Positions 1 through 12,599 of a stretch of DNA of 64,000 bases are shown here, one piece after another. Under the pieces are notes generated by a model that saw only the letters and a list, made by a program, of their open reading frames with translations, had not been told where the DNA came from and ran no database searches. How positions within the stretch are numbered: the stretch's first letter is position 1; every line of letters starts with the position of its first letter. The stretch covers positions 27,082,547 to 27,146,546 of the forward strand of contig OY987263.1 of assembly GCA_963920665.1 (NCBI GenBank). The letters are read 5' to 3'. Both the position numbers and the translations under genes were made by a program. The DNA is from Straminergon stramineum. Its lineage: Eukaryota; Streptophyta; Bryopsida; Hypnales; Calliergonaceae.

Positions 1-583
1 ATCCAACCAAATTGCTATTATTATTAGTTTATATTTTTGGAGAATTCTTTTTGAAGTCTAGTTTTAGAATTAAAAAGTTGATCTGAAAAATAAAGGATTA
101 TAATTTTTCTATTGAAGTTTTAGTGCGAGGATACCCATTGCAATCTTGACTTCTTGTAGTGTTGAGGGCTCTTGAAAATAAGCCTCAAATACACTAGATC
201 TTGGAGGAAAAATCACATTAGAAATTCATTTAAAAAAATTGAAGAATAGCTTTTGAAAAACCGTAAATTGATTGGGGTTGTACATGCTAGGCCCTATAAC
301 CTCATATTTTTTTTGGGACCAACTTTTTAGATTTGACATGCAAAAAGTGAATTGAAAAATTTTCACAATTTTTACACCCTCATGATCAAACATTATAATC
401 TTTCAATCTGTAAGTGATATTGTTATGTTTTCTTTTCCTATGTGATCTCCAACATGTCTAGTTTGAATTTGTACAGTTACAATTCAAAAGAAATTGGTAC
501 AACTTATGAAAATGTTGACTTTATGTTCAATTTAGAGCAAATTTCAAGGAGCTCCAAACAGGCCTTGGGCATTTAGGGGTTAA
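1..583 (-). repeat. TTAACCCC-ended dispersed repeat, family A copy 1 (cut by window start)
   Basis: This stretch is the reverse complement of most of 2275-2953 and is also related to 46848-47494. Its right end carries the family terminus, reading GGCCTTGGGCATTTAGGGG followed by TTAA at 580-583. Shared interior landmarks include a TTATAATCTTTCAATCTG block near 390-412 and a segment near 160 resembling GAGGGCTCTTG. There is no credible coding capacity. It looks like a non-autonomous DNA transposon, but the other end lies outside the window and no target duplication can be tested. Confidence 0.7.
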
Positions 584-2274
584 GTGATCGGAAATGGGTG
601 ATCATCCTGATAGTGCGTGGTTGCTTGCTGCAACCAGGAAGTGATGGAAGTGGGTCCATTTGAAGATGTAAAGTTATTATTGGTCGCTCAAAGACGCTTG
701 TACTCGATCCACCCAGCTCTGATTGGACACTGCTCCTATATTATCTCTCGCTTCCAAGGGTTCAAGGGATTCAGGTGAGATCACCGAAGATTCCAGGAGC
801 CGAACGCTGACCGTTGTCTTTAGAGTTCATGATCATACTATAAGTTTTATATTTGGGTGTCACAGTTTTGGGGAGAAAGACCAAATTTCTTCGCAAAAGT
901 GGATAATAGAAATCGCAAACCCTCAATTGCTAAGGTGATATGCTTTATCCCATTGCTTCTGCCTCTATGCCACATGGCACATTGCGTTTGGAAATGAGGC
1001 TGGGAAGGTCCAGAGTCTTCCCTGTCTGTGGTCTTGATTTAGTGTAGATTTTCAAGGTCTGATAATGTTCCTAATTTCATCTGGAGGAGATCTCGGACCT
1101 CGCAGCTCGTGACAGGTTGGTAATCTGGTACGTAAACCTTGATCAAAATTAGTCTATTTTTCTTTTGATAAAACCAGATTCTGATGTTAAGCTATCCACC
1201 AGTGCTCTGAATTCTACTTCATTTCCCATCTTGGAAGTCTGCATCGCATAAGATGGATTCTGGCACAGAGGTGGGCATGTGGTACTTGGAAATATCTTAG
1301 GCTGGGTTGCTGGCAGTTCACCCTTATCAACAAGAGTATAGTGAGGTTCTGTGTAGGAGTCCAAGCATGCACAGCCCATGGCTTTAAATCCGCACTATTC
1401 CCAAGGAAGTCGGCGCAACTTGCTACTTTGGGGCATTGTTCACGAAGCTAGCTGCATCATCCTTACAGTGCACAGGAGGAGCAGTTTCATTGAACATGTT
1501 TAGGGCAGTGAAACATCAATATCCTGCTTCAGGAAAGGAACTATCGTCCTTTGTGGGGTGGAGAAAATGGAGCAAGTTTGTGCAGTGACCCCACAACATT
1601 ATTCAGCAAACAACGGATATGTTTTTAAAATGGCGATATTCCACAAACTTGGCATTTTTCAGGTTCAGACTGTGCTGTCTGAAATGTATACCATTCCTAG
1701 AAAATAAATGGAAAAATGGTGCATGAATATCGCCATTTTAATGAGCTTTGTGCAAAAAAAATGGTATTATATTCGTGAACATGGAGAAAATCAGGAAGAA
1801 ATCACTATTGAAGAAATCACTTTAATTCTAATGATTTCAATGTTTCTTGCATAAGATTTATTTCATGTTTACGATCCCTTATTACCATTCCCTCTATCCA
1901 TTTGTTGAAAATTCAACTTTTAACAATTTCATAATTGTTTGTAAGAAGGTAGGGATCATTGACATTTGAAATAAAACTAAAAACACCTCCAATACATTTT
2001 AACCTTGAAATGCATGAAAAGACATTTGGTATCCTTTGGATGATTTCATGGAGATCTCTAAGATGGAAAAAAAATTTCACTCCTTTCTTTTGATAATTTT
2101 TTATTCTCCATATACGAAAGTAGAAAATCTATGGATCACTATGTCATGTATTTTGGTGAAATTTATACATGAAAATGTTCTTTTTTTAATATAATCCCTA
2201 TGTAAAAAAAAGAGTTTATCTAGTCTAATTTTTTAATCCCAACCATGAGATTTTAAATTCCCTAAAATTTAGCA
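584..2274. other. Gene-free interval between two inverted repeat copies; GC-richer in its first kilobase
   Basis: Positions 584-1560 are visibly richer in G and C than the surroundings, unlike the repeats on either side. The ORFs here (723-938 on +, 1149-1379 on -) are 71 and 76 codons, have no recognisable domain, and I do not call them genes. 1625-1741 forms an imperfect hairpin. The rest is AT-rich and I see nothing in it. The first kilobase could be an old gene fragment or a non-coding transcript. Confidence 0.4.
1625..1741. repeat. 117-nt hairpin-forming inverted repeat
   Basis: A perfect 17-nt inverted repeat, TTAAAATGGCGATATTC at 1625-1641 and its complement at 1725-1741, encloses a second perfect 7-bp stem, TTCAGAC at 1664-1670 and GTCTGAA at 1677-1683. 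The structure may be a small MITE remnant or a transcribed foldback. No target duplication was identified. Confidence 0.55.
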
Positions 2275-2953
2275 TTGAACCCCTAAATGCCCAAGGCCTT
2301 TTTGAGCTTCTTAAAATTTGCTCTAAATTGAATAAAAAAAACATATGTTGATAAATTTTATCAATATCTTTTAAAATTGTAACCATACAAATTCAAACTA
2401 GACATGTTAAAGATCTCATGGAAAAAGAAAACACAACAATATCACTTATGGATTGAAAGATTATAAAGTTTGATCATGAGGGTTTTAAAATGATGGAAGT
2501 GATTTGAAGTCTTTCAATCCTTTTTCCATATGCCAATTCTTAAAATTGGTCACCAACAATATTCAAAGTTAATTGAGGGGATAACATGCATAATCCCAAT
2601 CAATTTATGGCTTTTCAAAATCAATTCTATAATTTTTTTCAATGAATTTCTAAGGTGTTCTTTCCCCTAAGTTCTCATGTATTTGAGGCTCATTTCCAAG
2701 AGCCCTCAACATTGGAAAATCAAGATTTGCAATAGACACCCATGCACAAAATCTTGAATAGAAAAACCATAATCCTTTGTTTTTAAAATTAGATTTTTGA
2801 AGCTAAATCTAAAATTTAAAAAAAATTTAAAAATATAAACTACTAGCATTAGGAAATTAGTGAAGATTTATTTAACTTCAAAGTATTGACAACACTAGAA
2901 TTTGGTGCCTTAGGCATTTAGCCATAAATGTGCCCTAGACCTTTAGGGGTTAA
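2275..2953 (+). repeat. TTAACCCC-ended dispersed repeat, family A copy 2
   Basis: The left end reads TTGAACCCCTAAATGCCCAA and the right end reads GACCTTTAGGGGTTAA, forming imperfect terminal inverted repeats. A second version of the terminal motif (GGTGCCTTAGGCATTTAG) sits at 2904-2921, just inside the right end. The interior matches the reverse complement of 1-583 closely and aligns with 46848-47494. There is no coding capacity. It is best described as a MITE or a deletion derivative of a DNA transposon. Confidence 0.7.
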
Positions 2954-3291
2954 CTTACTAAAAACTCCGCTCACATTTTTTTACAATTGCACAGCTTAAT
3001 GATATAGAGTAATATTGAACTACTGGTATTTTTTGCCCAATCATCAAAATTTTCAAATGCAAGTCTATATTGGCACAAAGCTCCTTTCCTTTTCATTTCT
3101 TCAATCAAAGTGTTCTTTTGTCACACTTAGTGGAAAGCTCCAAAAAAATTAGAACTTTCTCTTGGATTCTACTAAAAGATATTAACAAATTGTCCTAATA
3201 GGATAAATTATAGAGTCCAAATGAATTGTTTTATATCTTGATTCAAACTAATACTAATTGTTGAAACACCAAACATTCATACCTAACCAAT

Positions 3292-3781
3292 ACTAGTGTG
3301 CCCTATGCCATTGACACAACCGAAAGAAAAAAAAAATTCAAATTTTCAAATTCCAAAAAAACTTTGAAATTCAATAACTTTTACACCATAGGCCGAAATG
3401 CCATGAAACAAAACTCATACACCCCTCCTCATATAGAGCTTTCCAACAATACCAAGTACGTGGCCGGGGGATGCACAATCCGGGAGATCTCAACCTAACA
3501 AACAAAACAACCTAAATTAAAGTATGGACTAGTGTGCCCTATGCCATTGCAATAGCCAAAATAAAAGTAAGAGTGATTTTTTCATTTTTTCATTCAAAAA
3601 ACTTTTGAAATTCAATAAATTTCACACCATAGGTCCGAATGCCATGAAGCAAAACCCATGCACCCCTCCTTGTAGAAGGCTTTCCGACAGTACTAAGAAC
3701 GCAACTAGAGGACAAGTGCTCCAAGAGATCTCAATATAACAAACAAACAAAGTAAAACAAACAACCTAACTTAAGGTATGG
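3292..3781 (+). repeat. Two-copy tandem duplication, unit about 236-254 bp
   Basis: Each unit starts with ACTAGTGTGCCCTATGCCAT (3292 and 3528) and runs through matching blocks (ATGCCATGAA, CACCCCTCCT, GAGATCTCAA) to a GTATGG end. The copies have diverged by many substitutions and small indels. The first unit contains a 66-codon ORF (3298-3498) that is not conserved in the second copy, so it is not treated as a gene. Confidence 0.8.
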
Positions 3782-3816
3782 ATATCCATATTTTTAATCT
3801 CCAAATGAGAAGTACT

Positions 3817-3987
3817 TGCTCGAAGAAACCCCTATTTTATGACACATTTTTTGTGATGTCCACTTGTTTTTATGTTATATTTGATGTTACAACTAACTTC
3901 ATGATGTCATGTCTGATGTCATTGTTGACATAAAAACTAGTGGATGTCACAAAAAATGCGTCACCAAAATAGGGGTTTCTTCTAGTG
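3817..3987. mobile_element. CACTA-type MITE with 3-bp target duplication
   Basis: Long terminal inverted repeats of about 50 bp bound this 171-bp element. The right end, read inward on the minus strand, begins CACTAGAAGAAACCCCTATT. The left end reads TGCTCGAAGAAACCCCTATT, with the outermost bases mutated. The flanking triplets are ACT at 3814-3816 and ACT at 3988-3990, matching the 3-bp target duplication of CACTA (En/Spm) transposons. It has no coding capacity and must have been mobilised in trans. Confidence 0.75.
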
Positions 3988-4388
3988 ACTTCTTGTTTTT
4001 CTAAACAATTTGTACACAAGAGCCAAACTAAGTGAAAATTGACCATATGTGAGGTTAAGTCAGGAACCTACACTAGTTTATTTAATTCAATCTTAGGATC
4101 TTTCTCGAGTGTTGACTGAGCCTTGGAAAAAGTTTTTGAACTTTACATGTGATTATCCTTCATTGGTTGGATTTGGAAAGAAAAATACACCAAAGAATTG
4201 TGGTTTAAAAAATAAAAGATTAGTCACAGTGCACAAGTGCAAAAGTAGTGGCAAAACGTGAGTGATAATTTTACTATTGTTGAAATTTGGTTTAAAACAA
4301 CATAAAATTCCTATAGCAATGTTGAATGATGATAGCATTCCAATGTGCAAGGTTTTGTACTACACAATTATATAATTCTAAAGAAATA

Positions 4389-4680
4389 GTCCCTTTGTAG
4401 GATTAGATATAGTTTTGCTAGATCTATTCAGCATTGTCTACAACAAATCAATTATAAGCTTGGTATGCAATTTTGACTAGACATTCCCTTTGTAGGAGTA
4501 GGTGTACCTTTATTAGATGTGTCATCATCTTCATTGTATCAGCAATGAAGCAATTATAGGCTTGATATGTAATTTTGACTTGAGAGTGCCCTTGTAAGTT
4601 TAGGTGTAACTAAATTAGATACAAATAGGCACTACATGCAACCAAACAATCATAGGCTTACTTTGGTCATTGTCATCCAT
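4389..4680 (+). repeat. Three degenerate tandem units of about 95-100 bp
   Basis: Three successive units start near 4389, 4483 and 4585. Each begins with a form of CCCTTTGTAGGA and later carries ATTATAGGCTTG and ATTTTGACT-like blocks. They are strongly diverged, so the array is old. No ORF is conserved across units. Confidence 0.6.
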
Positions 4681-7665
4681 TCTTGGAGATATGGACATGA
4701 ACAAGCTTGGCCTCTAGACATCTAGATCCTAAACTAAGCAATTAAAGATTTTAGGCTTGGGGTTTTGCATTTATATAGACAAAATAAATCTACATCAACT
4801 AGACAATTGATCTTGTCTACACAAGAGGATATATGTGAATCTATTCAATATGACTATCTAGATTTTGAACATAAATCCTTTGATATTCTTCCAAAAAACA
4901 TGAAATTTTTATCTAGTTGGTTTTGGATGTGTCCCTTTATCTATTCTAGTTCATTCATACTTACACATCTAAATTTTTTTGTAATTACCCAAGTTGTGAG
5001 TTTTGGAAATTGAGTAATGCATGATCCATTTAATTTAGACATGATTTCCAAGCCTTCATATGTAAATAAATAAATATAATATCATAAAAAATTTAGCCAA
5101 ATACAATCCATAGGCAAAAATAATATTTCAACTAAATAGATCTTATGTGAAATTTAGAACAATTAGAGTTTGATGAAATTATGGGTTGTAAAATTTGGAA
5201 GTTGATATCCAAAAAGGTAAATTCAAGATTTTAAAGTTATTTTGTGAAGTTTACAATTTTTTGGCAAAAAATAATATTTTGACTCTTTCAAAAATCACTT
5301 AGTGTTAGTAGAAAATTGTATCATACTCAAAAGAAACTAGCTAACATTTTTTTGTTTTTTGTGACAGAAAATTGAAAATTTGTATTGACTACAACACAGT
5401 TTGAGAAAATTTGCATTCATTGTAACACAATTTTCCAAAAACAACAACTAGTTTTTGTTGATGTGACATTGTTTTCTTCTAGTGTAGTTTTTTCAAAAAA
5501 GTGAAAGGAATTCTATTAATTAGTTAATACTATTGCAAAATCTCTTTGTATATTCTTTGCAATCTTTTGATATTTTAATAATGTTTGAAGTCTAGAATTG
5601 AAGGACAAGATGACTTGCATTTGACAATAGATCAACACCCATCTATAATGGATGTACTTAAAGTTGAGTAGACCACTACTCAAAAATGAAGCCCTCATAG
5701 CATGAGTTATTTAATTAATGTTAAGGTGAATCATCCACTGTACTAACCAATATATTTCCAATCAAAATTTGAAACAAAAATTTCATATTGCATTCTAAAG
5801 TTGATTGTAAATTATATATTAGTGGTTTTTATAAGAATGTCTTTGCTTTGAGTTTAAAATGTATAATTCTATCTATGGTTGATTTCTATGATTTTCATCT
5901 TACTTATTTATTGAAATCATTTTTGAAGGAAATTTTTGAAACTAGAAAAGTCATATTTTGAGGTAAAACATGCTGGAGTTTTTTGAATTATAGAATATTT
6001 TCAAACAAGAATTTGAAAAATCTATGTCATTTAAATTTAAAGGAACTAATATAAGAATCTTAAAAAATTTGGGTGGATAAAATTTAACATAGCAATTGAA
6101 AAGAACTCAAGATAGGTCATTGTGCAATTGAAGGCTCAAAATAATGTGGAAGCTTGTATCTTGTTGAAGCCAAGTATGACATAATTGAACAAAGTAAAAG
6201 GCTTTTTTAACCCTTTAATGACTAGGGAGTAGTCCAAATTTCTGAGATTGTGAAGATGCATTATAAAATACAACTTAGAAGAGTAAATTAATGATGACTT
6301 TGTGACAAAATTTGTAGAATGTGATTCAAAGATCATATCCATATAGTTTGACCTACTACTATACTAACCAATAAATTTCGATAAGATTTGAAATTCCTCT
6401 TAACATTAAGTATAGATTAAATTTTGATTCTAATGATATATTAAATTTCTCTAATTTACTAATTTATTCAAGTTGGATTTTTTGGATAAATTTTGAACTA
6501 GAAAAGTTATTTTTTGAAGTCAAACAATCTATAGCCTTTGAGCAATAACAAGTATAAAAAATCTTGAAAATATATACTATACAAATGTAAAAATTTTCAA
6601 TAATCAAATAAATGAAGGAGAGGATCAAAATCATGTAGTCTACGAGCATGTGAAATAAGCATCTACATTGAAAGGAGGTGTTGTACATGATTGTTGTAAT
6701 GGTTTCCTTTAGTAATTTGTTTTATCCATATTAGTAAAGAATTCTAAAAACTAAAATCTAAGCTTAGTACATTTAAGGGGATTATGCATGGTCTCACTTA
6801 TGTAAAATCAATTAGTATTGTCAAAGATAAAAATACAAATGAAAGTAGATGACAATCATTAAATTGCATATAAAAGTTACATACACAATTACAAGTGGTA
6901 CAAACTCATATCCATATTCATTTTAGTCCCCGAAATGTATGATGATGATTTACAAAGTTGTATTGATTATAGAAAATATATGTAACTTATTTTAGTTTAA
7001 TATTATTTTTTCAAAATTATAGTCTTTTGATTTCATGCTTGAGGGCATTCAAATATACTATCATGAATTCCTTATTTGTTTACTAAAATAAAATAGTAAG
7101 CCCATTATATAAATCATAATTCAAAAGGCACCACCTAAGAATATGAGAACGATAAATATGAGAACTTTAAGGATTAACATTGCCAAAGCCCCTCCAAATG
7201 ACTTCAAATGGTGTCATATAAATGTTCAATCAACTATTGTTCATTTTGGAAAGCAAATGAATTTCATTCAAATCATTTAGATTTCAATTCAAATGAGCTC
7301 TTTTCTAATTTTACATTAGATTTTGATTTTTAAATACAATATTTTATGAAGTATATTATTGCACTCTTCTTATTTTGTTCTAAAACACATGCCTTAAAAC
7401 TCTAACGGAATCCTTCAAGTCAAAAAGTAAATTCTTGTACATAAAGATACTAATTTTATATGTGTTTCAAACTAATTATCCTAATTCCACATTCAATTTG
7501 TCTCTAATTTCATTAGTACTTTAGACAGATATCATGTGAAAATGAATAATACTAAATAAGATATGAGTGATGCAAATTTAGGATGTAGTAAAGTCATTAA
7601 GACTTTGACCATCAATATATCTTGAAATTTATCTTCAATTATCAAAGATATGAATTTTTCTAGTG
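4681..7665. other. AT-rich intergenic DNA with diverged repeats
   Basis: No gene is supported: ORFs here are 82 codons or shorter, AT-driven and unlike known proteins. The segment 5735-6010 has a diverged partner at 6357-6570, both holding ACTAACCAATA and AACTAGAAAAGT blocks. About 5306-5486 ends in TTTTCTTCTAGTG and may be another decayed CACTA-type MITE, but its left end and target duplication are not convincing. Confidence 0.5.
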
Positions 7666-8798
7666 CACTACAAGAAAAGGGGACCCTAAACAACACAAGA
7701 TCGATGCATTTATATTGATTATGACAAAAAAAGATTTGGCTTCAGTGATTTGACAATCCTCTAAACATCAATCAATATCATTTTGTTGATTTGCCCCTAA
7801 AAAATTTGTTCAATTGATTTGGCAATCTTTGAAATGCCAATCAATAAAATTTTGTTGATTTGACCTCCCAAAACAAGATTTCAAATAGTAATTTTACATA
7901 AAATGAATGAAAATAGAGTCAGTAAGATTATATGTTTTTAAATGCCAATTTTATTTATAAAGCTCCAACCTTGATGCAATGGTTGGAGCTATGTTTTCTC
8001 ACACATGTGGTTGAGGATTAAGTCTTGGCAGTAGCCTTACCCGCATAGTGGGTTTGCCTATGTAGTAGCCCTACTGATGTAATGGGTTTTGCCTATGTGG
8101 CTGTAGTGCCTAAGTAGTGGGTTTGTATTCAAAGTAGACCTACCCATGTGGAAGAAAATGGGGCCTTTAGAAGATCTCCACTTTTGTACTAATAGTGAGC
8201 AACATATTGCAAATAAAATAAAATAATAAATAAAATAACTACACTCTAACTTGAATGATGGTTTTGATTGGACTGGAATTTTTTTGTTTCTAATTTAATT
8301 TTTTAAGAAAATCATAGTGTAGCCTGTTGACCTTTGTTTAGGTTTGATTGGTCAATTATTCAATTTTTTTAATTAAATAATGAAAAAATTCATAATTCAA
8401 AGAATGCAATCTAGTCAAAACCGTCATTCAAGTTGGACTGTAGTTTTTCATTTCATTTTTTTTATTTTAAAAATTAAAATTTTTTATTTTAAAAGTCTAC
8501 TATTCACTATTCTCACAGCTTTCTCAAAGGGAAGAAACCATTTGGAAGCCATGTTTTCTTCATAATGTATTTAATAATGTATGTAGTGGGATTGCCTACA
8601 TAGTTAGTAGCATTGCCCATGTGGTGGATTTTGCCCACTTGATAGATTTTCAAATAATAATAATTTTGTCCAGAGTTGACCAATTCAAAAAATAAAATCA
8701 ATAAAGTATTGATTATTGTTTGAACCAAAGTGGCTTAACTAATTGATATTACCAATGTACAAATCATGTTGAAATGGACACTATTTTTTCTTGTAGTG
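7666..8798. mobile_element. Non-autonomous CACTA (En/Spm-like) element with intact ends and target duplication
   Basis: The left end reads CACTACAAGAAAAGGGG and the right end reads TTTTTTCTTGTAGTG, giving the canonical CACTACAAGAAAA terminus on both sides. The flanks are GTG at 7663-7665 and GTG at 8799-8801, a perfect 3-bp target duplication. Copies of a TTGATTTG/CAATC motif cluster near the left end (about 7715-7865), like the subterminal transposase-binding repeats of the family. GGGTTTGCCTATG-type units repeat near 8045-8130 and 8585-8640. No ORF longer than 71 codons exists, so no transposase is encoded. The 1133-bp element is a deletion derivative or MITE. Confidence 0.88.
8249..8434. 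repeat. Inverted repeat nested inside the CACTA element
   Basis: AACTTGAATGATGGTTTTGA at 8249-8268 pairs with the arm at 8411-8434 (TCAAAACCGTCATTCAAG), with about two mismatches. The arms are about 24 bp apart by roughly 140 bp. It may be a nested MITE or an internal foldback of the host element. Confidence 0.5.
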
Positions 8799-8801
8799 GT
8801 G

Positions 8802-11800
8802 TTTCATATATGGAAATCATTATCATCAAATTTTATATTCATTTATATTATTTAAATAACAAAAAAATCTAAAATTTCAACAAAAGAATTTGAATAAAGA
8901 AGATCATCAATCATCTACTGAATTAGAAGAAAATATTGGTATTTGATACCTAAAGTTAGAAAGAAGCTAGCAAATTTTCAAAGCATTCTTTTGCTTACCC
9001 TAATTGAAGGTCAAAAAAAGAAAACCATAAATTTTTAACCAATTGTTGGATCTTTATAAAAACTAGATTCTAATGAAGATTGTTTGATTATCCAAGCTTA
9101 AAGGAAAAGATGGAAAAAAATCCAATATTTGATACTTCACTTTGGATGCCCCAAACACCCCAAAACCAATTTGGATTTAAAAAGTTTTAGGAGGTAAAAT
9201 TGACTTTTTAGAATTAAATTTCAACTCGGTTCTCAAGAATACAAAGGATCACAAAAGATGAAGATATTTCATTCAAAAAAATAAAGAAAGTATTTTTCGG
9301 TACATTGGGGGGTAATTGCAATTTGAAAACTAGAGAAGAATAATTGTTCATATAATTGTTCAAGTAAACACTTAGGTTTTTGCAATTTTTAGACTAGACA
9401 AGTTGCTTCTATTGATTTTGTAAAAGTTCAAATGACTTTGCAAGTGGTATTCTTGCACAATCCAAGCAACTGCTCTCTCTCGGGCAAGTACAACAAATAA
9501 GTGTTGTGACCTTTGCACTTATCAATCAAACCCTCTTTTCCTTTGGGGATTAAAAATTGAATCAAGGGTAAATACATTGGATTTGTGATGTGAAGAGGGA
9601 GAAAATATGCCCAATTTTGTCTATTCCCTAGACATGAGGCCCAAGGGGCACAAACTGTCCTTTAAGGGTTTAAATTTGGTTGTATGTCCATTCTTTTGTG
9701 TTGAACCAACTTCCATCAATCTTAAAATATTCAATTACTTAAAATATGTACTTGAAGCAATTCCAAAATGCATGATAATTTTAATCTGAAACTAATGAAA
9801 CTATTGATTTCTTGACCTATTTATTGATCTTGTGTCCTGGCCTATCATACTTTTCACTCAATTTTTCTTTAATCATAAATTTAGATGAATCTAAAAATTA
9901 TGGAATATCCTACCATTGGTAATTACTTAGAAGAATCTTTTGGCATACTTAATAATATTATATAAAGGTCAACTTTTCATCTTTCATTAAATCCATTGAA
10001 GTGAATACATTCTCTTCATTTTTAACCATGTGTCATGATACTTATTGACATTACATTTAAGCTTAACTCTTGACTATTTTAAAGATTTTACAAATTGGCT
10101 ATAAATGCATTTGAAATTTTGGAATTGTCTATTTTTTAGGCTAAAATAGTAGTATTGTAAACAATTTTTTTCTTAGATTGAAAATCTTATTATCACAATG
10201 TTCTAAAATGAATTTCACTATCAAATTTTTAATTTTAATTGGTTGTTTGGATGCAAACGTAATAAGCTTTTGACTACTTAACTAGTAGGTTGAAATTCTC
10301 ATTATAATTTTATCAAAAAAATAATATATGAAGAATATTATCCATGAAGACAACATTCACCTAATTATAGTATGGTGATTATATTATTAAACGTTTGAGA
10401 CATTGCTTCAATTCATTGTTGCAAATCATGAACAACAAGTGTGTGATCCCATCTATAATAATTACATTACTATAGTATTATAATGCACAACATAGCTCAT
10501 TGAGCTTCCTTCCATATTAGTCTTGCTATTCTATTTTACATGAGATCAAAAAATCTCATTGAAATTTTGTTATTAAATTGGTGCATTCAAAATTGCATTA
10601 AAAGTAAAGGATGATAAAAAAATTCTGAAGGTAAGGGGATCAAAATACTAATAAAAGAAATGAAGAAGAAAAATAATTCAATTATGATAAATATGAGAAA
10701 AAAAAACAATGGATGGACTTCTAACCAAATTTTTTGGACAAGTTTACCTTCCGCCTACACTTTTGTGTGAGGCATGTGTCCATTTGAAAATATTGAGATT
10801 CCATGTGAATTTGCCTTAAAAACGTATAAGATTCCTCATTCTAGTAGGATGTTTGTAAAATGACCATTTACAAATTGATTCACAATTTGGAGGGTTTGAC
10901 TTCTTGAGATATTTTTATGTGAATTTTCCTTAAGAGATAATTGGAATTCCCTTCTAACTCAAGTCTTTATGTAATTAGAGCAAACTTCTACATTATTTTT
11001 GAATCAAAGATGAACTTTTCGATTTTCTAGAGTTGGATTTGTCTTTGCCAAGTTTCATGATGCTTTCATTTCTATGTGAGTAGAAAGAAACAACAATATA
11101 CTAGCTTTGCCTTGTTGTCAAATTGAAATCAACCAAAAAGTTCAAGTTCAATGTTAAAAATAGACTTTCAAAAGTCAAAAACTAATACGTCCATTGCTTT
11201 TTAAGAGCCTCCCCTTAAAGAATGTCCAAACAACAAATATGAGTCTCTTTTTGCAATTGTTATATATTTTTGTGTTGTATTCCAAATTTATTTGGTCTTT
11301 TATGTTAAGTTTGGCAGATCCATGGTATATGGAAGTAGTAAACCTCACACATTAGATGAAATGTAGCTACTCTAAAGGATCACAAGTTCCCCCGAGTTCT
11401 CAAACTATTGGAACTTAGCCATAGTATCCAATTAATGTGGTTGGAATTTAGTCACATCAAATAATAGTAAGATATTTTTTTACTGTTTTTGTAGACTTTA
11501 TTTTTCATATTATTTATTTATTTTTTTCATATTTTCATATTTTCATATTTTGGCCTAGTAGTGGCTAGTTCCTAGCATGGGGAACCCATCTAAAACAACT
11601 CTCTAACATAGTTGAATTTCATCTAATGTCCCATGTCTATAAGACATGACTAGTTAAACTATCCTCAATGAAGTATTCATTCTCAATGGTCTTCAAACCA
11701 ATGTTATTATTACTCCATGGTATCAATGTAGGAGAAAGTTTTGTTGTTGTGGCATGTTTCAAATTAAGATTGATAATTAATGCTCACTACATGCCTTATG

Positions 11801-12344
11801 CAAATTTTCAAAAGGGTAAGTATATGAAGTAGAAATTTCCTTAGTTTGGCAATAAGACAAATCTAAGAGAAATCTCTACTACTACCAACTAGCATTAACT
11901 TAATGAGCGTGGATCCACCTAACCTAATCTAAATGCAAAAGACTTTCACCATTGTGGCATGTTTAGATTGGTTAAGCAATCAAAGAAGTCAAACATCCCA
12001 ACTCTACTATATTGAAATTATGTCTGGTGATTGCAAAATAGGCCAAGTCATTGAAAATAATCAATAATAACCTCATTGCCCGCAACTTGGTAGATCCTAA
12101 CCAACAATTATTTTTTATAATTTGGCATGCTTTGCAATTAAAATTACTTGGTCTATAGTGGAGTTAATCGTATATTTCATCCTGTGTGTACAAACGAGTC
12201 TCAAAGGAAGGTTTAACGAAGAATAGTACAAAAGAAACATGGCACCAAACTCAATTAGACCCAAGTTTTGGTGCTCCAAGGAATTTCATCCTATATTTTT
12301 CCCAAACTCCAACTCCTAGTCCCACAATGCACACACTTTGTGAT
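8802..12344. other. AT-rich intergenic DNA, nothing recognised
   Basis: No ORF above 60 codons deserves attention and no splice-linked coding signal was seen on either strand. Short AT-rich runs such as the TTTTCATATT repeats near 11520-11550 are simple low-complexity DNA. Confidence 0.5.
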
Positions 12345-12568
12345 CAACCCATAAAGGACAAACTGTTGACCGTGGAAATCATCCCTTTTGGACCCTTGTG
12401 ACATCATCTACTTTGAAAAACAACAAAGTATTCATTGGAGGTCAAACTATTATCTCTCTTTTTTTCACAAAATTTCAAGGATGAACAATTGCACTTTTGT
12501 CCTATGTAGAAAGATTTTTTGTCATCCATCAAATAAAAAAATGTCCTTAGGATAGTTTAAGGATTAAC
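12345..12568. mobile_element. Short TTAA-ended MITE, family C copy 1
   Basis: This 224-bp segment aligns along its length with 19889-20117 and 24830-25060. Shared blocks include TGACATCATCTACTT, ATTGGAGGTCAA, TTGCACTTTTGTCCTA and GTCATCCATC. The right end GTTTAAGGATTAAC is a variant of the TTAACCCC terminus. It sits just upstream of the bHLH gene's GC-rich region and could contribute to its distal promoter. No coding capacity. Confidence 0.65.
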
Positions 12569-12599
12569 TCTGCTATGTCTAGAAGTCCACCCTTAGTTT

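Noticed and set aside
1149..1379. Minus-strand ORF with a weak resemblance to the end of a copia-type polyprotein (EVEFRALVD)
   Set aside because: The similarity is a few residues only, with no neighbouring reverse transcriptase or RNase H motifs.
4389..4680. Regularly spaced repeats considered as a CRISPR array
   Set aside because: Units are long, degenerate and contiguous without unique spacers, and the genome is eukaryotic.
5306..5486. Possible third CACTA-type MITE ending TTCTTCTAGTG
   Set aside because: The left terminus is too diverged and the flanking triplets do not match, so it is mentioned only as a possibility.
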